Assembly: GCA_002389385.1 (NCBI GenBank)
Contig: DGOK01000063.1
Span: 1 to 37,816 of the forward strand
Direction of reading: 5' to 3'
DNA length: 37,816 bases
Origin: Rhodospirillaceae bacterium UBA4468
GTDB lineage: Bacteria; Pseudomonadota; Alphaproteobacteria; Rhodospirillales; Casp-alpha2
The stretch's first letter is position 1. Each line of letters starts with the position of its first letter. Position numbers and translations under genes: made by a program. This document shows, one piece after another, positions 15,875-24,382 of this stretch. Under the pieces are notes generated by a model, which worked only from the letters and a program-made list of their open reading frames with translations, did no database searches and was not told where the DNA came from.

Positions 15875-17458
15875 ATGAGCGAGATGCGCGCACTTGCCGA
15901 AAAGTCTAACGCCTGGCCATTTGCCGAGGCAAAAGCGATCTTAAAACGCTTGAACGGCAAAACGCCTGAGAAGGGCTATGTGCTCTTTGAAACCGGTTAT
16001 GGTCCATCTGGCTTGCCACATATTGGCACGTTTGGCGAAGTCGCGCGTACGTCATGGGTGCGTCACGCATTTCATCAGCTATCGGACATTCCAACACGTT
16101 TGTTCGCGTTCTCAGACGATATGGATGGCCTTCGTAAAGTTCCAGACAACCTGCCTAACAAAGAAGCTTTAGAGCTCTATCTGGGCACGCCTTTGACGGC
16201 GATCCCGGATCCGTTTGGCACACATCCAAGCTTTGGTGAACATAATAATGCACGCCTGCAGACATTCCTTGATGATTTCGGCTTTGAATACGAGTTCATT
16301 AGCTCAACCGAGCGCTATAAAGACGGACATTTCGACGCAACGCTGATGAAAATTCTTGAGCGGTTCGATGATGTGATCAATGTGATCCTGCCAACATTGG
16401 GCGAAGAACGCCGTAAATCATACTCGCCGTTCCTTCCATTATGCCCAAAGACCGGCATCGTCCTTCAAGTGCCGGTTATTGAGCGAGATCCCACCGCAGG
16501 CACGATCGTCTACCAAGAAGAAGACGGCACAAAAACCGAAGTCCCTGTCACAGGCGGCCATTGCAAATTGCAGTGGAAAGCCGATTGGGCAATGCGTTGG
16601 GCAGCCCTCGATGTTGACTATGAAATGTCCGGTAAAGACCTCATCGAGAGCGTCAATCTTTCAGGTAAAATCTGCCGTATCCTTGACGGGAAACCACCAG
16701 TTGGATTTTCCTATGAATTGTTTCTCGATGATAACGGCGAGAAAATTTCAAAATCCCGTGGCAATGGCCTGACAGTTGATGAATGGTTGCGCTATGCGCC
16801 ACCAGAAAGCCTCGCATACTTTATGTACCAAAAGCCGAGGGCTGCGAAGCGTCTGTATTTTGACGTCATCCCGCGCCAGGTTGACGAATATTCCCGCATG
16901 CTGGATGCCTACGATACACAAGAGCCTGCGAAACAAATAGATAACCCTGTGAACTTCATTCACATGGGAACACCGCCATCCGAAAAGGCACACCTGTCGT
17001 TCAACATTCTTTTGAATTTGGCGAACGTTTGCGCTACCGAAGACAAATCCGTGTTGTGGCATTTCATTGCCCGCTACCGTCCGGACGCCAGCCCAGAAAC
17101 GGCGCCGATGCTGGATCGATTGGTTGAATACGCAATCAACTATTATCAGGACTTTGTTCGCCCCAATAAGGCGTACCGCAAAGCCACCGATGATGAGCGC
17201 ACGGCATTAACTGATTTGGAAACACGCTTGAAGGCATTACCCGTCGATGCCGAGGCTGAAGAATTCCAAACAGAAGTGTATCAGGTTGGTAAACTAGAAA
17301 TGTTTGCTGATCAGAAAGACTGGTTCAAAGCGCTATATGAAATTCTATTAGGGCAAAGCCAAGGGCCGCGCATGGGCTCGTTCATTGCTCTATATGGCCG
17401 TGACGAAACCTTGCTGCTTATTGTAAAAGCAATCCGCGGCGACGATCTGGCTGGTTAA
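15875..17458 (+). CDS. lysS: Class I lysyl-tRNA synthetase
   Basis: This is the archaeal-type LysRS-I found in most alphaproteobacteria in place of the class II enzyme. Class I hallmarks are the HIGH motif as HIGT (GPSGLPHIGTFGE) and KMSKS as KISKS (NGEKISKSRGNGLT). Family-specific stretches are RLFAFSDDMDGLRKVPDN, HCKLQWKADWAMRWAALDVDYEMSGKDL and GFSYELFLDD. The C-terminal third is the helical anticodon-binding part, ending near GPRMGSFIALYGRDETL. Length 527 is normal. I use the ATG at 15875 after AAGGA; ATG 15851 is in frame but lacks support. Its 3' end faces the DHH fusion gene across a 43-base gap with no obvious terminator. Confidence 0.96.
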   Translation: MSEMRALAEKSNAWPFAEAKAILKRLNGKTPEKGYVLFETGYGPSGLPHIGTFGEVARTSWVRHAFHQLSDIPTRLFAFSDDMDGLRKVPDNLPNKEALELYLGTPLTAIPDPFGTHPSFGEHNNARLQTFLDDFGFEYEFISSTERYKDGHFDATLMKILERFDDVINVILPTLGEERRKSYSPFLPLCPKTGIVLQVPVIERDPTAGTIVYQEEDGTKTEVPVTGGHCKLQWKADWAMRWAALDVDYEMSGKDLIESVNLSGKICRILDGKPPVGFSYELFLDDNGEKISKSRGNGLTVDEWLRYAPPESLAYFMYQKPRAAKRLYFDVIPRQVDEYSRMLDAYDTQEPAKQIDNPVNFIHMGTPPSEKAHLSFNILLNLANVCATEDKSVLWHFIARYRPDASPETAPMLDRLVEYAINYYQDFVRPNKAYRKATDDERTALTDLETRLKALPVDAEAEEFQTEVYQVGKLEMFADQKDWFKALYEILLGQSQGPRMGSFIALYGRDETLLLIVKAIRGDDLAG

Positions 17459-17501
17459 ACTTTCTGAATAGTGAGTCTGGAGCAAGCCCTGGGCGATACG
17501 C

Positions 17502-19676
17502 TTAGCCGTCGTCGTTGATACGCTGAACCAGCGCATCCCGGACAATATCCGCCAAAGCATTGTCGGACTGACACGTACCTACATTGCGGTGTCCACCGCC
17601 GCCGTACGTAAGCATTAGCTCGCCAATATTGGTTTCGGACGTACGATTAAAGATCGATTTACCGACGGCAAACACAGTATTCTGTTCTGCACGACCCCAA
17701 AGGACATGCATCGAGATATTGCACTCAGGATAAAGTGCATAAATCAGGAAGCGGTTAGCGACATAGATTTGCTCTTCTTCACGGTAATCAATCACAGCCA
17801 AATTACCGTGGACTGTCGTGCACCGTTTGATCTGCTCTTTTGCTGGTTCTTGATGCTCGAGGAATAAATCGACGCGTTCTTTTACATCCGGATGCTGCAA
17901 AATATCATTGATATCATAGCGTCGACAGTAATCGATCAACGACATCATCAGCTCATAGTTTGGCACTCGGAAACCACGATAGCGGCCAAGACCTGTTCTG
18001 GAATCCATGATGAAGTTCAGCAATGACCAACCTGCTGGATTCAAGACCTCTTCTTGGTTGAATTGCTCCGAATCGCCTTTATCAACGGCGTCCATCATAT
18101 CGACAGATATATCCGGGAAACGTTTTTTGCCACCGAAGTAATCATAAACAACCCGCGCCGCGCTTGGGGCCAATGGATCAATAATATGATTTTCGAAATG
18201 TTTACCGAGACGTTTGATCTCAGACAAGTGATGATCAAATGCAGCAAAAATACCCGGTGTATACGGCAAGTTTGTCAAGATATCTGTCTCGGAAACGTCG
18301 ATTTCACCTTCTTGCATCTGGTTCGGGTGCACGAAGATAATGTCGTTAATCAAATTTAGCTCTTCCAACAAGACAGCACAGACGAGGCCGTCAAAATCAC
18401 TCCGCGTGATCAGGCGGAACATTTGTCCAGGCGGGAAATCGAGGCGCTGTTCATCATTGCCCTCAATGATATCTACGCCTTCAAGAATATCATCGTCATC
18501 AAGTTCGCTCGGGTCTATTTCATTGCCGTCTTCGTCGACATAGACGATTTCGTACTCATCATCGTCATCAAATTCATCGACGTCCTCGTCAAGATCGTCT
18601 TCATCTTCGACGTCACTGGCAGTCTCTTTCGTCTCATCGACCGGGATGCCAAATTCGGGTGTATCAGCACGGTCGTCATCATCATCATTACGCAGCGCAT
18701 CTAACAAACGAGCAATATTGTCTTCTTCGGCAAGTTGCGTATCAATAGCGCTATTATCTTCAATTTCGTCATATACACTTGGTTGTGCTTTCGCTGCGAA
18801 TGATGACGCAATCGCAGAATCTGGCTCGGGCGTTAATCCTCCCTCGTCCAGTAACGCCTGATCAACAACATCGTCATCAACCTGGGTACGATGAGGATTG
18901 TATTCCTCCCCAGCCAGGAACGAGGCAGTTGGGCTTGCTACAAGGACACCCAAATCCATCGACGCTAACCAGCGCTTGAAATGTTCAACATTTTTACCGC
19001 TTAAACATGGACCTGCGCGAGGCGCAACGATATCCACGCTAAGATCATCAATGCGTGCAAGCCAGTCATTGCGCGCAATTGATGATGGCAACCATACCTG
19101 ATGGAAAGCGTTCATCGCGTGACTTACGAGCGAGAATTGCTCACAGAACGGTGTTTCATCATCCGCCCAAGCCCCCTCTGTCGTCCCAAGATCACCGCTA
19201 TACAACACCTGGGCGACAGGATCATAAAGCGACATCGACGCCGCAGTGGGGAGATAAGGTGCTGGGATCAAGTGCAGACCCGAACCATCTGCCATCGGTA
19301 CTTCGCCACCGTTTTCAGATACATGCACAATTTCAAGATTTGTATCTGTATGCAAAAGGTCAGCTGCAATCCTTTCGGCCGCATAAATCGGCGTATCATG
19401 GCCAAGGACCTCAGCCCATAAGCCAATAGACCCCATTGTATGTGCAGCCGGCAGCGTCACAACGATTGCCGAAATCTTATTAAATGAAATTTTGTCAGAA
19501 ACAGCGTCTAAAAGCGGCCCGAAGTCTGCGGTTCCGCCCGGATCGATGAGGATAGCCTCTTCAGACGAGCACACGACATAGTGGGTCATAACACGCGCAC
19601 CATTGGCTGCGGCCGTAGGTTGGCGGAAAGCCAACCAGACGCGATCTTCTCGTTCAGCCAGTACGTGACAAAGCAT
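17502..19676 (-). CDS. Fusion: degenerate metallo-beta-lactamase domain, acidic linker, DHH phosphoesterase
   Basis: This 724-residue protein has three parts. Residues 1-250 resemble the metallo-beta-lactamase/ODP fold (VVCSSEEAILIDPGG, YSGDLGTTEG), but the HxHxDH site reads TLPAAHTMG with only His79 kept; Asp162 remains, so metal catalysis is doubtful. Residues about 300-412 are a low-complexity Asp/Glu linker with DDDDD runs. Residues 419-724 form a complete DHH/DHHA1 phosphoesterase of the type annotated as exopolyphosphatase or nanoRNase: SDFDG (Asp427, Asp429), ENDIL-like TDILTNLPY, DHH at 481-483, DAVDKGD, and GGGGHR at 693-698. Met419 is where stand-alone homologues begin. There is no signal peptide, so it should be cytosolic. 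It could cleave polyphosphate, pAp or short nucleotides; the acidic arm may bind metal or basic partners. It is a single gene between lysS (convergent) and the NMT1-like gene. Confidence 0.85.
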   Translation of the reverse strand: MLCHVLAEREDRVWLAFRQPTAAANGARVMTHYVVCSSEEAILIDPGGTADFGPLLDAVSDKISFNKISAIVVTLPAAHTMGSIGLWAEVLGHDTPIYAAERIAADLLHTDTNLEIVHVSENGGEVPMADGSGLHLIPAPYLPTAASMSLYDPVAQVLYSGDLGTTEGAWADDETPFCEQFSLVSHAMNAFHQVWLPSSIARNDWLARIDDLSVDIVAPRAGPCLSGKNVEHFKRWLASMDLGVLVASPTASFLAGEEYNPHRTQVDDDVVDQALLDEGGLTPEPDSAIASSFAAKAQPSVYDEIEDNSAIDTQLAEEDNIARLLDALRNDDDDDRADTPEFGIPVDETKETASDVEDEDDLDEDVDEFDDDDEYEIVYVDEDGNEIDPSELDDDDILEGVDIIEGNDEQRLDFPPGQMFRLITRSDFDGLVCAVLLEELNLINDIIFVHPNQMQEGEIDVSETDILTNLPYTPGIFAAFDHHLSEIKRLGKHFENHIIDPLAPSAARVVYDYFGGKKRFPDISVDMMDAVDKGDSEQFNQEEVLNPAGWSLLNFIMDSRTGLGRYRGFRVPNYELMMSLIDYCRRYDINDILQHPDVKERVDLFLEHQEPAKEQIKRCTTVHGNLAVIDYREEEQIYVANRFLIYALYPECNISMHVLWGRAEQNTVFAVGKSIFNRTSETNIGELMLTYGGGGHRNVGTCQSDNALADIVRDALVQRINDDG

Positions 19677-19802
19677 TCGTTACATCCCCTTAGGTTCGGG
19701 GATGATAGCGTTGCTTTGAGGCTGGGCCAAGACGGAGATTTGCTTTTTAAAACAGTTCTTTATTGGCTGATTTCCTTGGACACCAAACAGGCCACGCTAA
19801 AG

Positions 19803-20693
19803 TTACCCATCTGACGGTGGCTGGGCGACAACGGCCTCATATGGATATCGCTCTGTAATGGTTCCATTGTGCAAAAATACATCTAATATCACCTCATAAG
19901 CCTCAGGTGTTATTTCAACGTGCGGCGTCCAACATCCAAGCTTTTGATACGTCCCGATACAATCTGCGAGTACTGCCTCGTCAATATCCGGGAAATATGA
20001 CTTTTCTGCTTTGGCAATTTCAGCAGCAGGTATTTCAACCATATACTGACGGGTTTTACGGTAGGCACGCGTAAACGCCCGCGCCATATCGGTTTCCAGC
20101 CATTCTCGTGATGCCGCCAGGCTTGAAAATGCGTTAGAGCCGATTTGTGGTCCAACTTGCGCAACGACATGACCCACGCCATCCGCTTCAAGCTGCTGCG
20201 GGAATGGGCCTTGCTGTTGAACGTATTGGCCCTGGCCACCCCGGAATGCAGCATCAATATCAGCGGCACCACCTGGATTAATTGGGATAATTTTATCGTA
20301 ATCGATTCCCGCCTTATGACAGGCGTAACGGAACATGGCATTTGGTTGGCCCGCCTTGAACATCACCACCTCGGCGCCTTCAAGCTTACCCCAGGTGAAG
20401 CTATCGTCAGCATCACGTCCGGTTATAAAGAATCCATCCATCTCGTTGATCTGCGCGAAATGCATCACAGGTGGTGTTTTGCCTTCCTTCAACGCATTGA
20501 AGGCCTGACTGGGCGCTGTTTGGACGACGTGTGCGGTACCATCAACGATGGAATCAATCGCTGTGCGCCCTGGAGGTGACACTGACCATTCTGGATCAAG
20601 GCCCTCAGCTTTAAGGAAGCCACCCGACATAGTGGAAATAAGAGGCGAATAAAAAGCCGAGAATAATGTGAACTGAATATTGATTTTTTCCAT
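19803..20693 (-). CDS. NMT1/THI5-like substrate-binding protein without signal peptide
   Basis: The 296-residue protein matches the NMT1/SsuA-type periplasmic binding fold: INIQFTLFSAFYSPLISTMSGGFLKAEGLDPEWSV at the start, a VQTAPSQAFNAL loop, VVMFKAGQPNAMFRYACHKAGIDYDKI, and a C-terminal lobe of helices. It lacks any hydrophobic leader, and no upstream start could add one in this frame. No ABC permease or ATPase gene is near. It also lacks the Cys-rich motif of THI5 pyrimidine synthase. It is either a cytosolic ligand-binding protein or an orphan of a transporter encoded elsewhere. The start at 20693 has AGGAGG some 10 bases upstream, so the short N-terminus appears genuine. Confidence 0.75.
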   Translation of the reverse strand: MEKINIQFTLFSAFYSPLISTMSGGFLKAEGLDPEWSVSPPGRTAIDSIVDGTAHVVQTAPSQAFNALKEGKTPPVMHFAQINEMDGFFITGRDADDSFTWGKLEGAEVVMFKAGQPNAMFRYACHKAGIDYDKIIPINPGGAADIDAAFRGGQGQYVQQQGPFPQQLEADGVGHVVAQVGPQIGSNAFSSLAASREWLETDMARAFTRAYRKTRQYMVEIPAAEIAKAEKSYFPDIDEAVLADCIGTYQKLGCWTPHVEITPEAYEVILDVFLHNGTITERYPYEAVVAQPPSDG

Positions 20694-20842
20694 GACCTGT
20701 CGGCCTCCTGATTAATGATTAATAAGACGATTCTACAGCGCCCCCAGAAGTGCAACTAGAGTGCCGCATACCGCCGTCGCCACCATATCTATGTCTGGTG
20801 TTATTTCGTCAGTTCAAGGGGCACCGTTAAATTTTAGGCATG

Positions 20843-20870
20843 AAAAAGGCCGATCCCGAAGGACCGGCCT
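20843..20870 (-). terminator. Intrinsic terminator of pckA
   Basis: On the minus strand, AGGCCGGTCC and GGATCGGCCT form a 10-base-pair stem (one G-U pair) closed by a TTCG tetraloop and followed by a T run. It lies about 25 bases after the pckA stop. Confidence 0.88.
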
Positions 20871-20894
20871 AAATCAAAGTCATTTTTCGCTGTT

Positions 20895-22544
20895 TTAAGC
20901 GGCTGCGCGAATAGCACATGCCTTCACGTCATCTGTGACCTCAGTCTCAAACTGTGTGAAGTTTTCTTCAAAGAGACGTCGAAGATTGTGCGCCTGCGCA
21001 TCATATGCGGCACCGTCTGCCCATGTGTTCTTTGGGTTCAAGACTTCATCTGGAACGCCTGGGCAGCTTTCTGGAACCAACACGCCAAAGTTTGGATCCT
21101 GAACAAACGAGCCTTTCTCAAGCGTCCCGTCTAACGCTGCATTAAGCATGGCACGCGTATAAGCGATCTTCATACGATCCCCAACGCCATAACCACCACC
21201 GGACCAACCCGTGTTAACAAGCCAGCACTTGGCGTTCTGCTTGGCCATCTTTTCACCAAGTAGTTTCGCGTAAACCGTTGGATGACGCGGCATAAATGGT
21301 GCACCAAAGCATGTTGAAAACGTTGCCGCAGGCTCTTTCAAGCCACGCTCGGTTCCAGCAACCTTAGCCGTATACCCAGACAAGAAATGATACATCGCTT
21401 GCTCAGGTGTCAATTGGCTGATTGGAGGCAACACACCAAACGCATCACACGTTAGCATGACGATATTGTTTGGCAGTCCGCCTTTGCCTTCAAGAGACGC
21501 ATTCGGAATTTGCGTCACGTCATAAGAAAGACGACCATTTTCCGTTAGCGATGTATCGAAGAAGTCATAGGTCCGACTTTCAGGATCCATCAATACGTTT
21601 TCGACAATTGTCCCAAAGCGTGACGCTGTTGCGAAAATCTCAGGCTCAGTCTCGGCCGTGAGGTTAATCGATTTGGCGTAACACCCACCTTCAAAATTGA
21701 AGATGCCTTCAGGGCCCCAACCGTGCTCATCGTCACCAATCAATGTGCGTGAACTGTCGGCAGACAACGTTGTCTTACCAGTACCGGAAAGGCCAAAGAA
21801 GATTGCCGTATCGCCGTTTGCTGCCATGTTCGATGAACAGTGCATTGGCAAAACGTCACGAGCAGGCATCAAATAGTTCATCACCGAGAAGATCGACTTC
21901 TTGATCTCGCCTGCATATGCACTTCCGCCAATAATGACCATTTTGCGCTTCAGGTTAACCACGATGAATGTCTCAGACGTTGTGCCTTCTGTTTCTGGGT
22001 CAGCATGCACACTTGGTGCCTGAATAACCGTGAATTGTGGCGCAAAGTCTTCTAACTCGCTATCGGCAGGCTGAATAAACATGTTGCGGGCAAAAAGATT
22101 GTGCCACGCATTTTCAGTCACGACCCGAATTGGCAGACGATATTTTGTATCAGCGCCCGCATAACAATCTTGGACAAATGCATCGCGGCCTTCATAATGG
22201 CGCAGCATTTTGCTCAGAAGCTTTTCGAAGTTTTCTTCACTCATCGGGCAGTTGACATCACCCCACCAGATATCTCCCGACGTTTCACTCTCTTCAACAA
22301 CAAAGCGGTCGTTCGGTGAACGTCCACTGTGGCTGCCGGTGAGGGCTAACAATGAGCCGCCTTCGCCCAATTGCGTCTCACCACGACGGATAGACTCTTC
22401 ATAAAGTATTGGTGCCGAGCAGTTCCAAAACGCATTCAAGACTTTACCCAACCCTAACTGATCTAGCCCGTTTCGGCTGATCCGATGACCGATGTTTTGC
22501 AACGTTTCCTCGCTCCTTGTACGATGGATTAAAAACGTGTCCAC
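20895..22544 (-). CDS. pckA: ATP-dependent phosphoenolpyruvate carboxykinase
   Basis: PckA turns oxaloacetate and ATP into phosphoenolpyruvate, the first committed step of gluconeogenesis. Diagnostic motifs are HSGRSPNDRFVV, GEIKKSIFSVMNYL, the P-loop GLSGTGKTTLS, the metal-binding DDEHGWGPEGIFNFEGGCYAK, and LVNTGWSGGGYGVGDRMK. The frame gives 549 residues from a GTG at 22544. A TTG at 22502 with GAGGA upstream is a good alternative and gives LQNIGHRIS, closer to the family start. PckA next to chvI-chvG is conserved in many alphaproteobacteria, where ChvI controls pckA; that link is likely here but not shown by the sequence. A strong terminator follows. Confidence 0.96.
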   Translation of the reverse strand: MDTFLIHRTRSEETLQNIGHRISRNGLDQLGLGKVLNAFWNCSAPILYEESIRRGETQLGEGGSLLALTGSHSGRSPNDRFVVEESETSGDIWWGDVNCPMSEENFEKLLSKMLRHYEGRDAFVQDCYAGADTKYRLPIRVVTENAWHNLFARNMFIQPADSELEDFAPQFTVIQAPSVHADPETEGTTSETFIVVNLKRKMVIIGGSAYAGEIKKSIFSVMNYLMPARDVLPMHCSSNMAANGDTAIFFGLSGTGKTTLSADSSRTLIGDDEHGWGPEGIFNFEGGCYAKSINLTAETEPEIFATASRFGTIVENVLMDPESRTYDFFDTSLTENGRLSYDVTQIPNASLEGKGGLPNNIVMLTCDAFGVLPPISQLTPEQAMYHFLSGYTAKVAGTERGLKEPAATFSTCFGAPFMPRHPTVYAKLLGEKMAKQNAKCWLVNTGWSGGGYGVGDRMKIAYTRAMLNAALDGTLEKGSFVQDPNFGVLVPESCPGVPDEVLNPKNTWADGAAYDAQAHNLRRLFEENFTQFETEVTDDVKACAIRAAA

Positions 22545-22623
22545 CTTGTTACAGATTTAAGGGAACGAACTTAGACAAAGTAAACTTTCGAGACAAGACA
22601 AACTGGCTGAAATCAGGCCTTTT

Positions 22624-23343
22624 TCACCTTTTGCGTTTTGCGTCTGCCGCAAGTTGTACAAGCATTTCCCGGCAGGTGGTTGAATCTGTTACAGGTTTAT
22701 CAAAATCAAGGCGCGCCGTCCGACCCTCAGATATCATATCGATCCCGTCAGAATCACTTCCACGTATCTGCCAATTACCAGCCTTACGTCCCACTAACGA
22801 CTCGGCATATGCGCTGACAGCAGCGCCATGATCCGCGTTCATATGCTCAATAATACCAGCTTCGATAGCTGCCATTTCTTTAGCGATTTTTTTAGGGGTC
22901 AGCACATGTTTTGCTTCGAACCAGATGGCGCGTGCGAAGCCGCCAACATAATGCGCCCGCTCAACCGTCATTCGATAAATTCCGAAATCACCAAACCCCG
23001 CATACATGGCCGCATCAGGGTGGCGGGCCAAAAAGCGTGCACGAGACGCGGGCGACGTATCTTGCTTAACGCGCCCCATCAAAGATAATCTTGGACCTAT
23101 CTGCGGATTTCTTTTTCCAACGGCATCTTCGACAAGCAGTGACGCCAGATTATCTACCAAAATATTCTGCGTGTGATCTGAAAGGGTTGAAAATAGAAAA
23201 ATAGGTTGCCCCTGATGGTCGCAAGCATACGTGACAAGTGATGCATAAGGCGCGCCGCCATCAGCCATTGATGTCGCCAATGTTCCAACGCCGCGGCGAC
23301 GGACAAGCAATCTGGCAGCATCTTGATTACGTCTCTCAACCAT
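22624..23343 (-). CDS. HugZ-like pyridoxamine 5'-phosphate oxidase-fold protein
   Basis: The product of about 239 residues has an N-terminal split-barrel FMN/haem-binding domain and a C-terminal DUF2470 domain. The split barrel shows ARLLVRRRGVGTLATSM, PYASLVTYACDHQGQPIFLFSTLSDHTQNI, LSLMGRVKQD and the YAGFGDFGIYRMTVERAHYVGGFARA stretch. The DUF2470 domain shows EHMNADHGAAVSAYAES and the later GIDMISEGRTARLDF. Relatives include haem-degrading HugZ, but many are of unknown function. GGGAG before the ATG at 23343 decides this start over 23373. It lies upstream of pckA on the same strand (79-base gap) and diverges from chvI. Confidence 0.85.
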   Translation of the reverse strand: MVERRNQDAARLLVRRRGVGTLATSMADGGAPYASLVTYACDHQGQPIFLFSTLSDHTQNILVDNLASLLVEDAVGKRNPQIGPRLSLMGRVKQDTSPASRARFLARHPDAAMYAGFGDFGIYRMTVERAHYVGGFARAIWFEAKHVLTPKKIAKEMAAIEAGIIEHMNADHGAAVSAYAESLVGRKAGNWQIRGSDSDGIDMISEGRTARLDFDKPVTDSTTCREMLVQLAADAKRKR

Positions 23344-23638
23344 TAAGTATCTCCCGTTCGATCCAGAAACCAAGTCTCTGAAGATGGCCCTGCATCGTCA
23401 AGGATATCTCATTCATATTATTTTATCATGCAGATCTGAGCGCCGCAGATGAACGCTTTTTACACATGGGAGAAATTTATTACGCGCAACAAGCGCTTTA
23501 TATTCAACTTATGACATAAAATTAGCGGAAATACGCCTAAAACCATAGATTTTCTTTAATTCGCCTTATTTCGCCGCAATTGGTATATAATTTTGCCATA
23601 ATACGTTTTTACAACAAGGTCGAGGTAGCAACGTAACT
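23344..23638. promoter_or_regulatory. Divergent control region between hugZ-like gene and chvI
   Basis: This AT-rich region of 295 bases holds no gene. On the plus strand, TATAAT at 23586-23591 is a likely -10 element for chvI with no good -35. Just upstream, TTCGCC occurs at 23560-23565 and again at 23570-23575, one helical turn apart. Such spacing suits dimers of OmpR/PhoB-type regulators, so it may be a ChvI autoregulatory site. The second half of the idea is inference. Confidence 0.35.
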
Positions 23639-24349
23639 ATGACTGGAACGAAACCAATGCATCAGAAAATCGCCCTTGTTGATGATGATCAAAACATCCT
23701 GACATCCGTATCGATGGCCTTACAAGCCGAAGGCTACAATGTTGATACATATCCGGACGGGGTCGCCGCTCTGCAGGGTATAGGATCGCATCCAGTCGAT
23801 CTTGCTGTCCTGGATATCAAAATGCCCAAGATGGATGGCATGGAGCTGCTTGGGGAAATCCGCAAGACTGACCAGATGCCGATTATCTTCCTGACGTCGA
23901 AAGATGATGAAGTCGACGAGTTAATGGGGCTCCGCATGGGGGCTGATGATTATATCAAGAAACCTTTCTCGCAACGCCTGTTGATTGAACGCATCCGTGC
24001 AATCTTGCGCCGCAAAGATGCGGCACCAGAGGGCAGTGAAGACGGCGAGAACGTGCTGCGCCGTGGTGATCTCATGCTCGACCCGGACCGTCACCTTTGT
24101 GTCTGGAAAGGTAATGAAGTCACGTTGACTGTCACAGAGTTCTTGTTGGTCGAAGCTTTGGCCCGTCGTCCCGGCCACGTCAAAAACAGAGATCAGTTGA
24201 TCGATGCCGCCTACGGTGAAAATATCTACGTCGAAGACCGCACTATTGATAGCCACGTCAAACGTCTGCGTCGCAAGTTCCGCCAGACGGACAAAGAGTT
24301 TTCAGAAATTGAAACGCTCTACGGTGTCGGGTATCGCTACAAGACCTGA
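23639..24349 (+). CDS. chvI: ChvI-type response regulator
   Basis: An OmpR/PhoB-type regulator of 236 residues. The receiver domain (about 8-125) has the acidic triad DDD at 15-17, phospho-acceptor Asp59 in LAVLDIKMPKMDG, FLTSKDDEVDELMGLRMGADDYIKKPFS, and Lys108. A winged-helix DNA-binding domain fills the C-terminal half (TVTEFLLVEALARRPGHVKNRDQLIDAAYGENIYVEDRTIDSHVKRLRRKF in separate helices). DDYIKKPFSQRLL and the VEDRTIDSHVKR wing are typical of ChvI. It pairs with chvG 34 bases downstream. In rhizobia and Brucella ChvI governs envelope, acid response and carbon metabolism. Start could be ATG 23639 or ATG 23657. Confidence 0.94.
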   Translation: MTGTKPMHQKIALVDDDQNILTSVSMALQAEGYNVDTYPDGVAALQGIGSHPVDLAVLDIKMPKMDGMELLGEIRKTDQMPIIFLTSKDDEVDELMGLRMGADDYIKKPFSQRLLIERIRAILRRKDAAPEGSEDGENVLRRGDLMLDPDRHLCVWKGNEVTLTVTEFLLVEALARRPGHVKNRDQLIDAAYGENIYVEDRTIDSHVKRLRRKFRQTDKEFSEIETLYGVGYRYKT

Positions 24350-24382
24350 CACAAGCAATACGTTCGTTTCAAGGGGGATTAA

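Noticed and set aside
18423..18704. Plus-strand frames opposite the acidic linker
   Set aside because: They are shadows of the repetitive GAT/GAC codons and have no ribosome site or family.
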